Positions 1 to 11,421 of a stretch of 52,347 nucleotides of DNA are shown piece after piece. The stretch spans positions 1 to 52,347 of the forward strand of contig JAESUC010000252.1 in assembly GCA_016763285.1 (NCBI GenBank). The letters run 5' to 3'. The notes under the pieces are model-generated. The model did not search any database and had not been told where the DNA came from. It saw only the letters and a program-made list of their open reading frames with translations. Source of the stretch: Pseudomonas sp. (lineage in GTDB: Bacteria > Pseudomonadota > Gammaproteobacteria > Pseudomonadales > Pseudomonadaceae). The position numbers were made by a program, and so were the translations under genes. Within the stretch, counting starts at the first letter, position 1; the number at the start of each line of letters is the position of its first letter.

Positions 1-1
1 A

Positions 2-181
2 GAAGAAGAAGTGACCAACAGCGCTTCTTTTGTTGAAGACCTTGGCGCTGACTCGCTTGATACCGTTGAGCTGGTCATGGCTCTCGAGGAAGAATTCGAG
101 ACCGAGATTCCGGATGAAGATGCCGAGAAGATCACCACCGTTCAGGAAGCTATCGACTACGTGAATGCTCATCAGAAGTAA
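2..181 (+). CDS. acpP: Acyl carrier protein, C-terminal part (partial at window edge)
   Basis: Carries growing acyl chains on a phosphopantetheine arm during fatty acid synthesis in the cytoplasm. The visible 59 residues contain the modification site motif [10 protein letters not shown], where the Ser accepts the prosthetic group, followed by the acidic helix and the ending VNAHQK typical of gammaproteobacterial AcpP. The start lies outside the window. A strong terminator follows at once, and fabF lies about 200 bp downstream, as in other Pseudomonas. Identity is secure; only the N-terminus is missing. Confidence 0.97.
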   Translation, partial: EEEVTNSASFVEDLGADSLDTVELVMALEEEFETEIPDEDAEKITTVQEAIDYVNAHQK

Positions 182-209
182 TCACCCAGTCTGCTGACTG
201 TAATCGGAA

Positions 210-245
210 AAGCCGCAGATCCGCTTCGGAACTGCGGCTTTTTTG
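210..245 (+). terminator. Rho-independent terminator after acpP
   Basis: A perfect 9-bp stem, AAGCCGCAG at 210-218 with CTGCGGCTT at 232-240, continues into a T tract. It sits about 30 bp after the acpP stop and probably limits read-through so that acpP can be expressed well above fabF. Confidence 0.9.
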
Positions 246-381
246 TGTCTGTTTGATCTGCAGGGCGGCATACTTCGGCGTCTGATATTGCCGAGGACGC
301 TCTTTATGCGGACAATACCGTCCGATTGCCGCGAGATATCAGTAGTCTCGTCATCCCTGAGAGTTGAATAAGGAGCATCCT

Positions 382-1620
382 GTGTCGCGCAGACGCGTCG
401 TGGTAACCGGCCTTGGCATGTTGACCCCCCTGGGCAATACGGTAGACAGCAGTTGGCAGGCGGCCCTCGCGGGCAAGAGTGGTATCGGCCCGATCGAGCA
501 TATGGACGTCAGTGCGTTCGGTACACGCTTCGGCGGATCGATCCGCGATTTCGATATCGAGCCCTACATGGCGGCCAAGGAAGCGCGCAAGCTCGATCTG
601 TTCATCCAGTATGGAATAGCCGCCTGCATGCAGGCCTTCGATGACTCCGGCGTGGAGGTGACTGATGAGAATCGCGATCGTATAGGCGTTTCCATGGGCT
701 CCGGGATCGGCGGTCTGACCAATATCGAGAAGAACCATGAATTGCTGATGGCCAGTGGTCCGCGACGCATATCACCGTTCTTCGTCCCCGGTTCGATCAT
801 CAACATGGTCGCCGGCTACTTCTCCATCCAGTACGGCTTGCAGGGACCCAACTACGCGCTGACCACAGCCTGCACCACGGGTACGCACAGCATCGGCATG
901 GCCGCTCGCAATATTGCCTATGGCGAGGCCGATGTGATGGTTGCAGGCGGGTCCGAGATGGCTACCAGCGGTCTGGGCCTGGGCGGCTTCAGTGCGGCGC
1001 GGGCGTTGTCCACGCGTAACGATGACCCGACTGCCGCGAGCCGGCCCTGGGATCGCGACCGTGACGGCTTTGTCCTGTCCGATGGTTCCGGTGCCCTGGT
1101 ACTGGAAGAGTACGAGCACGCCAAGGCGCGTGGCGCGAACATCTATGCCGAGCTGATCGGTTTCGGCATGAGCGGCGATGCCTATCACATGACCGCTCCG
1201 CCGGAAGACGGACGTGGCGGTGCCAAGTGCATGAGCAATGCTCTGCGCGATGCCGGCGTCGAGCCTGCCCAGGTCGGTTATATCAACGCCCATGGCACGT
1301 CCACCTCGGCGGGTGACCTGGCCGAGACGCGCGCGGTGAAAACCGTGTTCGGCGACCATGCTCGGCACCTGGCGATCAGTTCGTCCAAATCCATGACCGG
1401 CCACCTGCTGGGTGCTGCCGGCGCGGTAGAGGCCATTTTCAGTATCCTCGCCCTGCGCGACCAGGTGGCGCCACCGACAATCAATCTGGATAACCCCGAT
1501 GAGGGTTGCGATCTGGACTACGTGGCCCATCAGGCCCAGGCGCGGCCGCTCGAGGTGGTCGTGTCTAATTCCTTCGGCTTTGGTGGCACCAACGGCAGTC
1601 TGGTGTTCCGTCGTCCCTGA
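382..1620 (+). CDS. fabF: Beta-ketoacyl-ACP synthase II
   Basis: Condenses malonyl-ACP with acyl-ACP in fatty acid elongation. The 412-residue product is full length. It has the thiolase-fold active site: Cys164 in TACTTGTHS, His in NAHGTST, His in [12 protein letters not shown], and the C-terminal [11 protein letters not shown] loop. I chose GTG at 382 because AAGGAG lies six bases upstream; an in-frame TTG at 364 would add six residues without a better ribosome site. Its TGA overlaps the pabC ATG by one base, so the two are translationally coupled. Confidence 0.96.
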   Translation: MSRRRVVVTGLGMLTPLGNTVDSSWQAALAGKSGIGPIEHMDVSAFGTRFGGSIRDFDIEPYMAAKEARKLDLFIQYGIAACMQAFDDSGVEVTDENRDRIGVSMGSGIGGLTNIEKNHELLMASGPRRISPFFVPGSIINMVAGYFSIQYGLQGPNYALTTACTTGTHSIGMAARNIAYGEADVMVAGGSEMATSGLGLGGFSAARALSTRNDDPTAASRPWDRDRDGFVLSDGSGALVLEEYEHAKARGANIYAELIGFGMSGDAYHMTAPPEDGRGGAKCMSNALRDAGVEPAQVGYINAHGTSTSAGDLAETRAVKTVFGDHARHLAISSSKSMTGHLLGAAGAVEAIFSILALRDQVAPPTINLDNPDEGCDLDYVAHQAQARPLEVVVSNSFGFGGTNGSLVFRRP

Positions 1621-2461
1621 TGACCGATTCCAGCGTGGATAACGCGTCCGCGGCCCGATGCCTGATTAATGGCCATCTCGGCGCGGGGATCCCGGTCACC
1701 GACCGGGGTCTGGCCTACGGCGATGGCGTTTTCGAAACCATGCGCGTGGGTCGCGGCCGGATTGCACTGCTGGATTACCATCTCAACCGCCTGCGCAGGG
1801 GGCTTGCAGCGCTGCGCATGCCGGTCGACCTCGCGGCCACCGTCCTTGAGCTGGAAGCTGAGGCCGAACGGCTGCATACCGGAGTGATCAAGCTGACACT
1901 GACCCGGGGTACCGGACGCCGTGGCTATGCCATCCCTGCCGAGTTCACGCCGACCCGGATCTGCCAGAGTTTTCCCCTGGTCAGTCATGCGCCGGAGCAT
2001 GCCCGTGAAGGGGTGCGCCTGTTTGAATGCCAGACGCGGCTGGCGCTGCAGCCGATGCTGGCCGGGATCAAGCATCTCAACCGTCTGGAGCAGGTGCTCG
2101 CGCGCAGCGAATGGTCGGATCCGGGTTATGCCGAGGGGCTGGTGCGTGATACTCAGGGCAATGTGATCGAGTGCACCATGAGCAATCTCTTCCTGCTCGA
2201 GAACGGTTGCTGGGTGACGCCGGACCTTGGCAGTTGCGGCGTGCAGGGCGTGATGCGCGATTATCTGATCGATCAGCTGGCGCGCATCGATGAGCCCGTG
2301 TCGATCCGTTCGGTGCCAATGGCGACCGTGCTGAGCAGCGATGAGGTATTTTGCTGCAATAGTCTGTACGGTGTCTGGCCGGTGGTGGGCCTGGCACAGA
2401 GCCGTTGGCCAGTTGGTCCTCGAACACGCCGGGTCCAGGCCCTGGCAGAGCAGGTATTAGT

Positions 2462-2465
<4 letters not shown>
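1620..2465 (+). CDS. pabC: 4-amino-4-deoxychorismate lyase
   Basis: PLP fold-type IV enzyme releasing p-aminobenzoate and pyruvate from aminodeoxychorismate in folate synthesis. The 281-residue protein shows DRGLAYGDGVFETMR near the N-terminus, the PLP lysine (about residue 151) in GIKHLNRLEQVLAR, and the ECTMSNLF and GVQGVMRDYL cofactor-binding segments. This motif set and the position between fabF and mltG favour PabC over branched-chain or D-amino acid transaminases of the same fold. It overlaps fabF by one base and mltG by four. Confidence 0.94.
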
Positions 2466-5146
<2,681 letters not shown>

Positions 5147-5179
5147 TCTGCAGTCACTATTGATCAGGATGAACAGACC

Positions 5180-5536
5180 ATGAGCAATCCGACCGCACCC
5201 GGTCCCCGCAACGGGATCCTGTCGCTCACCATCAAGGACAAATCGGTGCTGTATGCCGCCTACATGCCCTTCGTCAAGCACGGTGGGCTTTTCATTCCGA
5301 CCAACAAGAGCTACCGCCTCAGCGACGAGGTGTTCATGTTGCTCAATCTGATGGATGAGCCGGAAAAGATTCCGGTGGCCGGCAAGGTCATCTGGATCAC
5401 GCCGAAGGGCGCGCAGGGCAATCGCGCGGCGGGTATCGGTGTGCAGTTCAGCGACCAGGACAACACGGCGCGCAGCAAGATCGAAACCTATCTTGCCGGC
5501 GCACTGAAATCCGACCGCCCCACCCACACGATGTAA
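5180..5536 (+). CDS. pilZ: Type IV pilus assembly protein PilZ
   Basis: Small cytoplasmic PilZ-fold protein needed for type IV pilus assembly. The 118 residues form one PilZ domain (KHGGLFIPTNKSY, VAGKVIWITPKGA, GIGVQFSDQD). The N-terminal RxxxR c-di-GMP-binding motif is absent, as in canonical PilZ, which does not bind c-di-GMP. It lies between holB and tatD, the gene order known for Pseudomonas pilZ. Confidence 0.93.
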   Translation: MSNPTAPGPRNGILSLTIKDKSVLYAAYMPFVKHGGLFIPTNKSYRLSDEVFMLLNLMDEPEKIPVAGKVIWITPKGAQGNRAAGIGVQFSDQDNTARSKIETYLAGALKSDRPTHTM

Positions 5537-5547
5537 GTTGCCATGCA

Positions 5548-6324
5548 ATGCTGATTGACTCCCACTGCCATCTCGACCGCCTTGATCTGACACCCTACGA
5601 AGGTTCCCTCGACGCTGCTCTGGACGCTGCCCGCTCCAGGGGCGTGGGCAAATTTCTCTGCATCGGCGTGGACGCTGCCAACGCCCCGGTCGTCAAGACA
5701 TTGGCCGAGCGTTACCCCGATGTGTTCTGCAGTGTGGGCGTGCATCCGCTGGATCTCGTCGACGCGCAGACTACCGAGCTCGACTGGCTGCTCGCCGAAC
5801 TGGCCCATCCCCGGGTGGTGGCCATTGGCGAGACCGGGCTGGACTATCACTACCAGCCCGACATGGCGCAGCAGCAGAAGCACTCCTTCCAGTGTCACCT
5901 GGAGGCGGCCGGACAAACCGGCAAACCGGTCATCATCCATACCCGGGCGGCGCGCCAGGATACCCTGGACCTGCTGCGCGAAGCGGATCTGGCACATGCC
6001 GGGGTACTGCATTGCTTCACCGAGGACTGGGACATGGCGCGCCAGGCCCTGGATATGGGCTATTACATTTCCCTGTCGGGTATTGTCACCTTCCGCAATG
6101 CCGAGGCCCTGCGTGATGTTGCCCGGCGCGTGCCGGCCGACCGCCTGCTGGTCGAGACCGATTCACCCTATCTGGCGCCTGTCCCGCACCGCGGCAAGCC
6201 CAACGAGCCGCAGTTCGTCTGTGACGTGGCGGCCTTCCTGGCCGAGCTGCGTGGTGAGCCGATCGAGACCCTGTGGCGCAATACCACCGACAACTTCCAT
6301 CGGCTGTTCCCGCTGGCTGCCTGA
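5548..6324 (+). CDS. TatD-family metal-dependent deoxyribonuclease (YcfH type)
   Basis: TIM-barrel metallohydrolase of the TatD family, likely a 3'-5' DNA exonuclease. The 258-residue protein begins LIDSHCHLDRL (HxH metal ligands) and contains GETGLDYHY, PVIIHTRAA, LHCFTED and the late metal ligand in VETDSPYLAP. The start at 5548 lies 11 bp after pilZ and has a weak ribosome site. Its placement after pilZ points to the YcfH branch. It is probably the last gene of the acpP-downstream operon. Confidence 0.92.
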   Translation: MLIDSHCHLDRLDLTPYEGSLDAALDAARSRGVGKFLCIGVDAANAPVVKTLAERYPDVFCSVGVHPLDLVDAQTTELDWLLAELAHPRVVAIGETGLDYHYQPDMAQQQKHSFQCHLEAAGQTGKPVIIHTRAARQDTLDLLREADLAHAGVLHCFTEDWDMARQALDMGYYISLSGIVTFRNAEALRDVARRVPADRLLVETDSPYLAPVPHRGKPNEPQFVCDVAAFLAELRGEPIETLWRNTTDNFHRLFPLAA

Positions 6325-6345
6325 GCCGACAGCTGAGAAACAGGC

Positions 6346-6380
6346 AAAAAAAACCCGAATACTGGGGGAAGTATTCGGGT
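6346..6380 (-). terminator. Intrinsic terminator of the minus-strand sRNA
   Basis: ACCCGAATACT at 6353-6363 pairs perfectly with AGTATTCGGGT at 6370-6380. The eight A residues at 6346-6353 become a U tract only on the minus strand. On the plus strand the hairpin is followed by CAAGACC, so it is not a good tatD terminator. Confidence 0.85.
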
Positions 6381-6483
6381 CAAGACCATTAGGAGTGTTG
6401 CGAGGTCGGGCGTAGCATCCTGTCGTACTTAGGTCTAGCCCAACCACTCAGGCCGTGCGCTTGGGGGAACGCGTTGACCTGAT
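6346..6483 (-). ncRNA. rgsA: Candidate small RNA RgsA (P16-like)
   Basis: On the minus strand a TAATACT element (plus 6490-6496) resembling a sigma-S -10 site is followed by about 138 nt of non-coding DNA. That stretch ends in an 11-bp hairpin and a T8 tract, an ideal intrinsic terminator. No gene on the minus strand precedes the terminator, so it needs its own transcript. From established knowledge, P. aeruginosa carries the GacA/RpoS-controlled sRNA RgsA (P16, locus PA2958.1) beside the same tatD-pilZ-holB group. Position, size class, orientation away from the operon and sigma-S-like promoter agree. Identity rests on synteny and structure, not on an alignment. Confidence 0.72.
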
Positions 6484-6489
6484 GACTTG

Positions 6490-6496
6490 AGTATTA
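6490..6496 (-). promoter_or_regulatory. -10 element of the sRNA, sigma-S-like
   Basis: Minus-strand TAATACT followed by CAA resembles the sigma-S extended -10 consensus CTATACTTAA. There is no good -35 hexamer 16-18 bp upstream, which sigma-S promoters tolerate. Predicted RNA start is near 6483. Confidence 0.55.
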
Positions 6497-6615
6497 CCCA
6501 AATCCCCCAGCCCGCCAGTCCTTGCGTCACCTTTGATAAACCGATTTGGAATACGCGAGCGGCATTTTATCGTCAACCGTTGTTAGCTGTTCACGGGCAG
6601 CTTTGCCAACCGTAA

Positions 6616-6622
6616 CTATACT
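6616..6622 (+). promoter_or_regulatory. -10 element upstream of the polyamine transporter operon
   Basis: CTATACT is a near-consensus -10 usable by sigma-70 or sigma-S, about 54 bp before the substrate-binding protein start. No convincing -35 hexamer is present at 17 bp spacing. Confidence 0.45.
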
Positions 6623-6675
6623 GTCACGGCCATGACTTAATTTCGGGAATCAACGACGATAAAAGGAAGTACATC

Positions 6676-7737
6676 ATGCGTTTGAAACAGTTGGTTGTGC
6701 CCGCGGTAATAACCCTTGTCATTCCGTTCTCTGCCGTTGCCGAAGAGCTTCGGCTGCTGACCTGGGGCGGCTATGCCCCGGAAGAGGTGATCAGCCAGTT
6801 CGAGGAGCAGACCGGCATCGACGTGCAGGTTACGCTGTCCAATAACGAGGACATGATTTCCAAGCTGCGGGCCACGGGTGGCTCGGGCTTTGATCTGGCG
6901 CAGCCCAGTCAGGATCGCATCACCAGTGCCCAGCAGGAGTATCGGATCTACAAGCCGATGGATCTCAGCCAGATTGATTCCTCCCTCTTCATTCCCTCCA
7001 TGCTGGCCGCTACCAAAGACAGCGCCGAACTGGATGGCGAGGTGTATGCCGTACCCCACGTGTGGGGCACCACCGGTCTGATCGTGCATGACAGCGTGCG
7101 CGACCAGGTCAGCGATTTTGCCGACCTGTGCAAACCGGAACTGGCCGGCCGCGTATCCTATCGCCTGCGCCGACCGATCCTGATCGGGATGGCTTTTTCC
7201 ATGGGCGAGGACCCCTTTGCCGCCTATGACGATCCGGCGGCCTACGAGGCGATGATGACCCGCGTGCAGGAAAAGCTGATCGCCTGCAAGCCCAACGTGA
7301 AGACCTACTGGACCGGCGGTGACGAGCTGATCAATCTGGTGGCCTCCGGAGAAGTGGTTGCAGCCAAGGGCTGGGATGCCGGCGGCTGGAAACTCCAGGC
7401 GGGGAATCCGAAGATCAGTTTCGTCGCACCTGCCAGCGGTGCGCTGGGCTGGATTGATACCTTTGCGCTGCCCCGTCGTGGCGAAAACGATGCAGCAGCC
7501 TACAAGTGGATCAACTTTGTCATGCAGCCGGAGATCGCCGCATTGATCACCCAGTCTGCGGGTAATTTTACCGCAGCGCGGGGGGCTGAAGCCTTTGTCG
7601 ACGCCAAGCTCAAGCAGAGTTTCGAGAGCAGTTTCGATGAGGCAGCGTTGAACAATATCAAGTGGTATCCACCGGTACCGCCGGGTCTGGAGGCAATCGA
7701 AGGGCGCATACTTGACCGTGTGAACGCCGCGAACTGA
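6676..7737 (+). CDS. Polyamine-type ABC transporter substrate-binding protein
   Basis: Periplasmic receptor of an ABC importer in the PotD/PotF (extracellular solute-binding family 1) group. The 353 residues begin with a signal peptide cleaved near VAEE (about residue 22), followed by LLTWGGYAPEEVISQFEEQTG, the usual start of spermidine/putrescine receptors. VWGTTGLIVHD and GWIDTFALPRRGEN fit the family. An AAAAGGAAG ribosome site precedes ATG. It is followed by an ATPase and two permeases, a complete importer. Ligand (putrescine, spermidine or a related cation) cannot be read from the sequence. Confidence 0.88.
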   Translation: MRLKQLVVPAVITLVIPFSAVAEELRLLTWGGYAPEEVISQFEEQTGIDVQVTLSNNEDMISKLRATGGSGFDLAQPSQDRITSAQQEYRIYKPMDLSQIDSSLFIPSMLAATKDSAELDGEVYAVPHVWGTTGLIVHDSVRDQVSDFADLCKPELAGRVSYRLRRPILIGMAFSMGEDPFAAYDDPAAYEAMMTRVQEKLIACKPNVKTYWTGGDELINLVASGEVVAAKGWDAGGWKLQAGNPKISFVAPASGALGWIDTFALPRRGENDAAAYKWINFVMQPEIAALITQSAGNFTAARGAEAFVDAKLKQSFESSFDEAALNNIKWYPPVPPGLEAIEGRILDRVNAAN

Positions 7738-7802
7738 ACTCTCCCAGAGGTTCTGCCCGGCGCAACGCCGGGCGGATCAGTACCTCCTGCAACGGAATTG
7801 CC

Positions 7803-8903
7803 ATGCCGCCTACTGATACCATCCTGGACCTTGAGTGCCAGCAACTGTCCAAGTCGTTTGCCGGACAGGCTGCAGTCGATAATATTTCCCTGAGTATTCC
7901 CAGCGGATCCTTCTTTTCCATCCTCGGGCCGTCCGGTTGCGGCAAGACCACGCTGCTGCGCATGCTGGCCGGCTTTGTCGAACCCGACAGCGGCGATATA
8001 CGCATCAAGGGTCACTCCATGCTGGGTGTACCACCGAACAAGCGCCCGCTGAACATGGTGTTCCAGCATCTGGCCCTGTTCCCGATGATGAGCGTGGCGG
8101 ACAATATCGCCTATGGCCTCAAGCGCCGTGGCACCTCGCGCTCGGAGATAGCCCGGCGCGTGGCTGATGTGCTGGAGCGCGTAGGCCTGCCGGATGTGGG
8201 GCAGCGCAAGCCGGACCAGCTGTCCGGCGGCCAGAAACAACGTATTGCCATTGCGCGCTGTCTGGTGCTGGAGCCGGCAGTGCTGTTGCTGGACGAACCC
8301 CTGGGTGCGCTGGATCTGAAGCTGCGTGAGCAGATGAAGCTGGAGCTCAAGCAGTTGCAGCAGACCTTCGGCACGACCTTCGTGTACATCACCCACGACC
8401 AGTCCGAAGCGCTGGTCATGTCCGATCAGGTGGCGGTGATGAACCAGGGGCGGTTCGAGCAGGTGGCGAGCCCGCAAACCCTCTACTACCAGCCAGCCAC
8501 TGCCTTTGTCGCCGGCTTTGTGGGCGACTCCAACCGTCTGAGCGGTCGTGTGGAGGCCCCGGGGCGGGTTGCCCTGGCGTCGGGTCGGATCATCCGTGCC
8601 ACGGCGGCCGGAGCAACACCAGCGGACCGCGGCGCGCCGGTCTCGCTATTCGTCCGTCCCGAGGGTATCAGCCCGCTGCTGCCGGGCCAGCCCTGTCAGA
8701 TGGATAACTGCCTGGATGCCCGGGTGTCGACGCTGTTGTTCGATGGCGCCAACAGCCGCATTGGCGCGCTACTGGACGAGGGCACCGAGTTGACCGTGCG
8801 GCTGCCGCAGACCCCCGAGTTTGCACAGCTGCGTCCGGGTGATCGGCTGCAGTTGGGCTGGATGGGCAATCAGGCCCAGTATTTCGCGGCGCCAGCCCTG
8901 TGA
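7803..8903 (+). CDS. Polyamine-type ABC transporter ATP-binding protein (PotA-like)
   Basis: Cytoplasmic ATPase that powers the importer. The 366-residue protein has Walker A GPSGCGKTT (residues 42-50), the Q-loop in MVFQHLALFPMM, the signature LSGGQKQRIAIAR, Walker B LLLDEPLGALD and the H-loop in YITHDQSEAL. A TOBE-like domain occupies the last 120 residues. It ends in a GTGA overlap with the first permease gene, so ATPase and permease are made together. Confidence 0.93.
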   Translation: MPPTDTILDLECQQLSKSFAGQAAVDNISLSIPSGSFFSILGPSGCGKTTLLRMLAGFVEPDSGDIRIKGHSMLGVPPNKRPLNMVFQHLALFPMMSVADNIAYGLKRRGTSRSEIARRVADVLERVGLPDVGQRKPDQLSGGQKQRIAIARCLVLEPAVLLLDEPLGALDLKLREQMKLELKQLQQTFGTTFVYITHDQSEALVMSDQVAVMNQGRFEQVASPQTLYYQPATAFVAGFVGDSNRLSGRVEAPGRVALASGRIIRATAAGATPADRGAPVSLFVRPEGISPLLPGQPCQMDNCLDARVSTLLFDGANSRIGALLDEGTELTVRLPQTPEFAQLRPGDRLQLGWMGNQAQYFAAPAL

Positions 8904-9775
8904 GGTCGTCCACAACGCCAGCCAGCGGGCTGCGTCTGGGCGTGTTTCTGCTCATGCTGCCGCTGTTGCTATGGCTGCTGTTGCTGATCCTGCTGCCCCA
9001 CGTGGATATGGTGCTGGTTTCACTGCGTGAGCGCATCGGCTTTGCCGAGCATCGCTTCAGCTGGATGCACTACGAGCTGTTCTTCACTGAATCCCTGTAT
9101 TGGCGCACCTTCTTGCGTACCGCCCTGATTTCCATATTCACCACGGTGCTGACACTGGTGATTGCCTTTCCGGTGGCCTGGTATATCGCCAAGCTGGTGC
9201 GGGGCCGCCGGCGAACCCTGCTGTTTCTCGCCTGCCTGGTGCCGTTCTGGGTGAGTGAGCTGGTGCGAACCTATGGCTGGATGATCCTGCTGCGTGAAAG
9301 CGGCGTGCTCAGTGGGCTGCTGCAATGGAGCGGGTTGGCGGCGGGGCCGGTGGAGATGCTCTACAACGATGTTGCGATCATGGTGGGGCTGGTCTATGCC
9401 TCTATCCTGTTCATGCTGGTTCCGCTGGTCACCACCCTGGACAGCCTGGACGACAGTCTGGTGGAGGCCGCCTACGACCTGGGCGGCAACCACCTGAGTG
9501 TGGCGCGGCACATCGTGATACCCCATGCCATGCCGGGGATTGTTTCAGGGTCCATTGTGGTGTTCATGTTGTCGGTGGGTAACTATCTGACACCGGTGTT
9601 GCTTGGCGGCAAGGACAGCATGTGGTTTACCGAGCAGATCTTTACCCAGTTCATCACGCGCTTCAACTGGGAGCAGGGAGCCGCCTTCGGCGTGCTGCTG
9701 CTGGTATTGTCATCACTGATTGTCTGGTCGGGTCTGAAGCTTACCCGGCAATCCTTTGCGGAGACCATGCGATGA
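8900..9775 (+). CDS. Polyamine-type ABC transporter permease (PotB-like)
   Basis: Inner-membrane permease with about six transmembrane segments in 291 residues. The EAA loop is visible as VEAAYDLGGNHLSVARHIVIP followed by AMPGI, the coupling site for the ATPase. The GTG start at 8900 overlaps the ATPase stop; the stop overlaps the next permease ATG. It pairs with the following gene as the transport channel. Confidence 0.92.
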   Translation: MRSSTTPASGLRLGVFLLMLPLLLWLLLLILLPHVDMVLVSLRERIGFAEHRFSWMHYELFFTESLYWRTFLRTALISIFTTVLTLVIAFPVAWYIAKLVRGRRRTLLFLACLVPFWVSELVRTYGWMILLRESGVLSGLLQWSGLAAGPVEMLYNDVAIMVGLVYASILFMLVPLVTTLDSLDDSLVEAAYDLGGNHLSVARHIVIPHAMPGIVSGSIVVFMLSVGNYLTPVLLGGKDSMWFTEQIFTQFITRFNWEQGAAFGVLLLVLSSLIVWSGLKLTRQSFAETMR

Positions 9776-10623
9776 TCGCGACGCTGCCGCTGACGCGGCG
9801 CTTCCGCTGGACCTATGCCGCTTACGTGCTGGTGTTCTTTGTCTACCTGGCGGCGCCGCTGTTGGTGGTCGGCGTCTTTGCGTTCAATGACAGCCGGTTC
9901 CCGGCTTTGCCCTGGCAGGGGTTCACCCTGGACTGGTTCATTGCCAACACGCCTGAGCGAACCGGACTCATGCACGACCGCGGCATCATTCGTAGCGTCG
10001 GTGTCAGTGCGCTGGTCGCCGGCTGTGTCACGCTTCTGGCCGTCACCCTTGCCACCTTGAATGCCTTTCTGTTCGAACGTTGCCAGTTTCCGGGCAAAAA
10101 CCTGCTGTTCATCCTGATGCTGTTGCCCCTGGTGATTCCGGGCGTGATTCTGGGCATCTCGATCCTGATCTTTGCCAGTCGCATTGCCAATCACTTCGAC
10201 TTCAACCACGACATCCTGCTGGACATGCTCAGGCCAGGGCTGCTGTTGGTGGTGCTTGGCCAGTTTGCCTTTCTGAGCACCATTGCGACCCTGGTTATCT
10301 CGGCGCGCTTGCGCACCTTCGATGTGCAGCTCGAGGAGGCGGCCCGCAATCTGGGTGCCTCGCCACTGACGGCCGTGCTGACAGTGACCCTGCCTTTTCT
10401 GGCACCGGCGATGATCGGCGCCGGGCTTATCTGCTTTCTGATGTCATTCGAGAATTTCAATACCACGCTGATGCTGGTGGGCTCCGATGCACCGCTGACG
10501 ATTACGCTGTTCAGCCGCCTGCGGGAAGGGGCCACGCCGGTACTCAACGCAGTGTCACTGTTGCTGATGCTGGGCTCGATGCTGCTGGCTCTGCTAGCCG
10601 TTCGTGTTCAGAAAAGGGCCTAA
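9772..10623 (+). CDS. Polyamine-type ABC transporter permease (PotC-like)
   Basis: Second channel subunit, 283 residues with about six membrane segments and the EAA motif EEAARNLGASPLTAVLTVTLP. I chose ATG 9772, in an ATGA overlap with the previous gene, over an in-frame start at 9622 that would run 150 bases into it. FLMSFENFNTTLMLVG near the C-terminus is typical of PotC-type permeases. This is the last gene of the transporter operon; no clear terminator follows. Confidence 0.92.
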   Translation: MIATLPLTRRFRWTYAAYVLVFFVYLAAPLLVVGVFAFNDSRFPALPWQGFTLDWFIANTPERTGLMHDRGIIRSVGVSALVAGCVTLLAVTLATLNAFLFERCQFPGKNLLFILMLLPLVIPGVILGISILIFASRIANHFDFNHDILLDMLRPGLLLVVLGQFAFLSTIATLVISARLRTFDVQLEEAARNLGASPLTAVLTVTLPFLAPAMIGAGLICFLMSFENFNTTLMLVGSDAPLTITLFSRLREGATPVLNAVSLLLMLGSMLLALLAVRVQKRA

Positions 10624-10707
10624 CAGTCAGGTTTCAATCAAACATGGGAATTTGGTCACCACCTTGGCATAATGCCGATTTTGCCGGTAGGGGATTGCAC
10701 AATCGTC

Positions 10708-11358
10708 ATGCAGAAAGAGTCACGTAAGGTTCGCGAGTTTCGGCGCCGCGAGCAGGAAATTCTGGATACCTCCCTGCGCCTGTTCCTGGAACAGGGTGAG
10801 GACAGTGTGACCGTTGAGATGATCGCCGACGAGGTGGGCATCGGCAAGGGCACGATCTACAAGCATTTCAAATCCAAGGCCGAAATCTATTTGCGTCTGA
10901 TGCTCGATTACGAGCGCGATCTTGCCAGTCTGCTGCACTCCGAAAGTATCGAACGCGACCGCGAAGCCCTGTCCCGTGACTACTTTGCCTTTCGCATGAG
11001 CGACCCGGAACGCTACCGTTTGTTTGATCGTCTGGAAGAAAAGCTGGTCAAGTCCAACCAGTTGCCGGAGTTGGTCGAAGAGCTGCACAAGATCCGCGCA
11101 TCCAACTTCAACCACCTGACCGGTGTGATTCAGGAGCGTATAGACGAGGGCAAGCTGGAGAACGTGCCGGCCTATTTCCACTACTGCGCGGCCTGGGCGT
11201 TGGTGCACGGGGCCATGGCCATGTATCACTCGCCGTTCTGGCAGGACGTGATCGAGGACAAGGAAGGCTATATGCAGTTTCTGATGGATATTGGCGTGCG
11301 CATGGGCAACAAGTCCAAGCGCAAGCGTGATGAGGAGCTGCCCAAGGCTCAAGCGTAA
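10708..11358 (+). CDS. TetR-family transcriptional regulator
   Basis: DNA-binding regulator with an N-terminal helix-turn-helix (VTVEMIADEVGIGKGTIYKHF, about residues 33-53) and an all-helical ligand domain of TetR type; 216 residues from ATG 10708. An in-frame ATG at 10672 would add 12 residues; neither has an ideal ribosome site, and I prefer the shorter form because homologues begin near MQKESRKVREF. In P. aeruginosa a TetR gene lies next to the tatD/RgsA locus, so this is probably that gene, here separated by the transporter. Its target is unknown. Confidence 0.88.
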   Translation: MQKESRKVREFRRREQEILDTSLRLFLEQGEDSVTVEMIADEVGIGKGTIYKHFKSKAEIYLRLMLDYERDLASLLHSESIERDREALSRDYFAFRMSDPERYRLFDRLEEKLVKSNQLPELVEELHKIRASNFNHLTGVIQERIDEGKLENVPAYFHYCAAWALVHGAMAMYHSPFWQDVIEDKEGYMQFLMDIGVRMGNKSKRKRDEELPKAQA

Positions 11359-11378
11359 GCGCTATGGCATACACAAAA

Positions 11379-11404
11379 AGGCCCCGTCAAGACGGGGCCT
11401 TTTT
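11379..11404. terminator. Bidirectional intrinsic terminator
   Basis: A 10-bp perfect stem, AGGCCCCGTC (11379-11388) with GACGGGGCCT (11391-11400), is flanked by A5 on the left and T5 on the right. It can end both the TetR transcript (plus) and the convergent carboxylesterase transcript (minus). Confidence 0.9.
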
Positions 11405-11421
11405 ATTGCCTTGGATAGTCC

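Larger units (their letters stand above)
6325..6675. other. 351-bp intergenic region between tatD and the polyamine transporter
   Basis: No convincing protein-coding ORF is present on either strand. It holds a minus-strand sRNA candidate with its own -10 element and terminator (about 6346-6496), and a plus-strand -10 element (6616-6622) for the downstream transporter. Both are listed separately. Confidence 0.7.

Noticed and set aside
6353-6380. Terminator for tatD on the plus strand
   Set aside because: No T tract follows the hairpin on the plus strand; the U tract exists only for minus-strand transcription.
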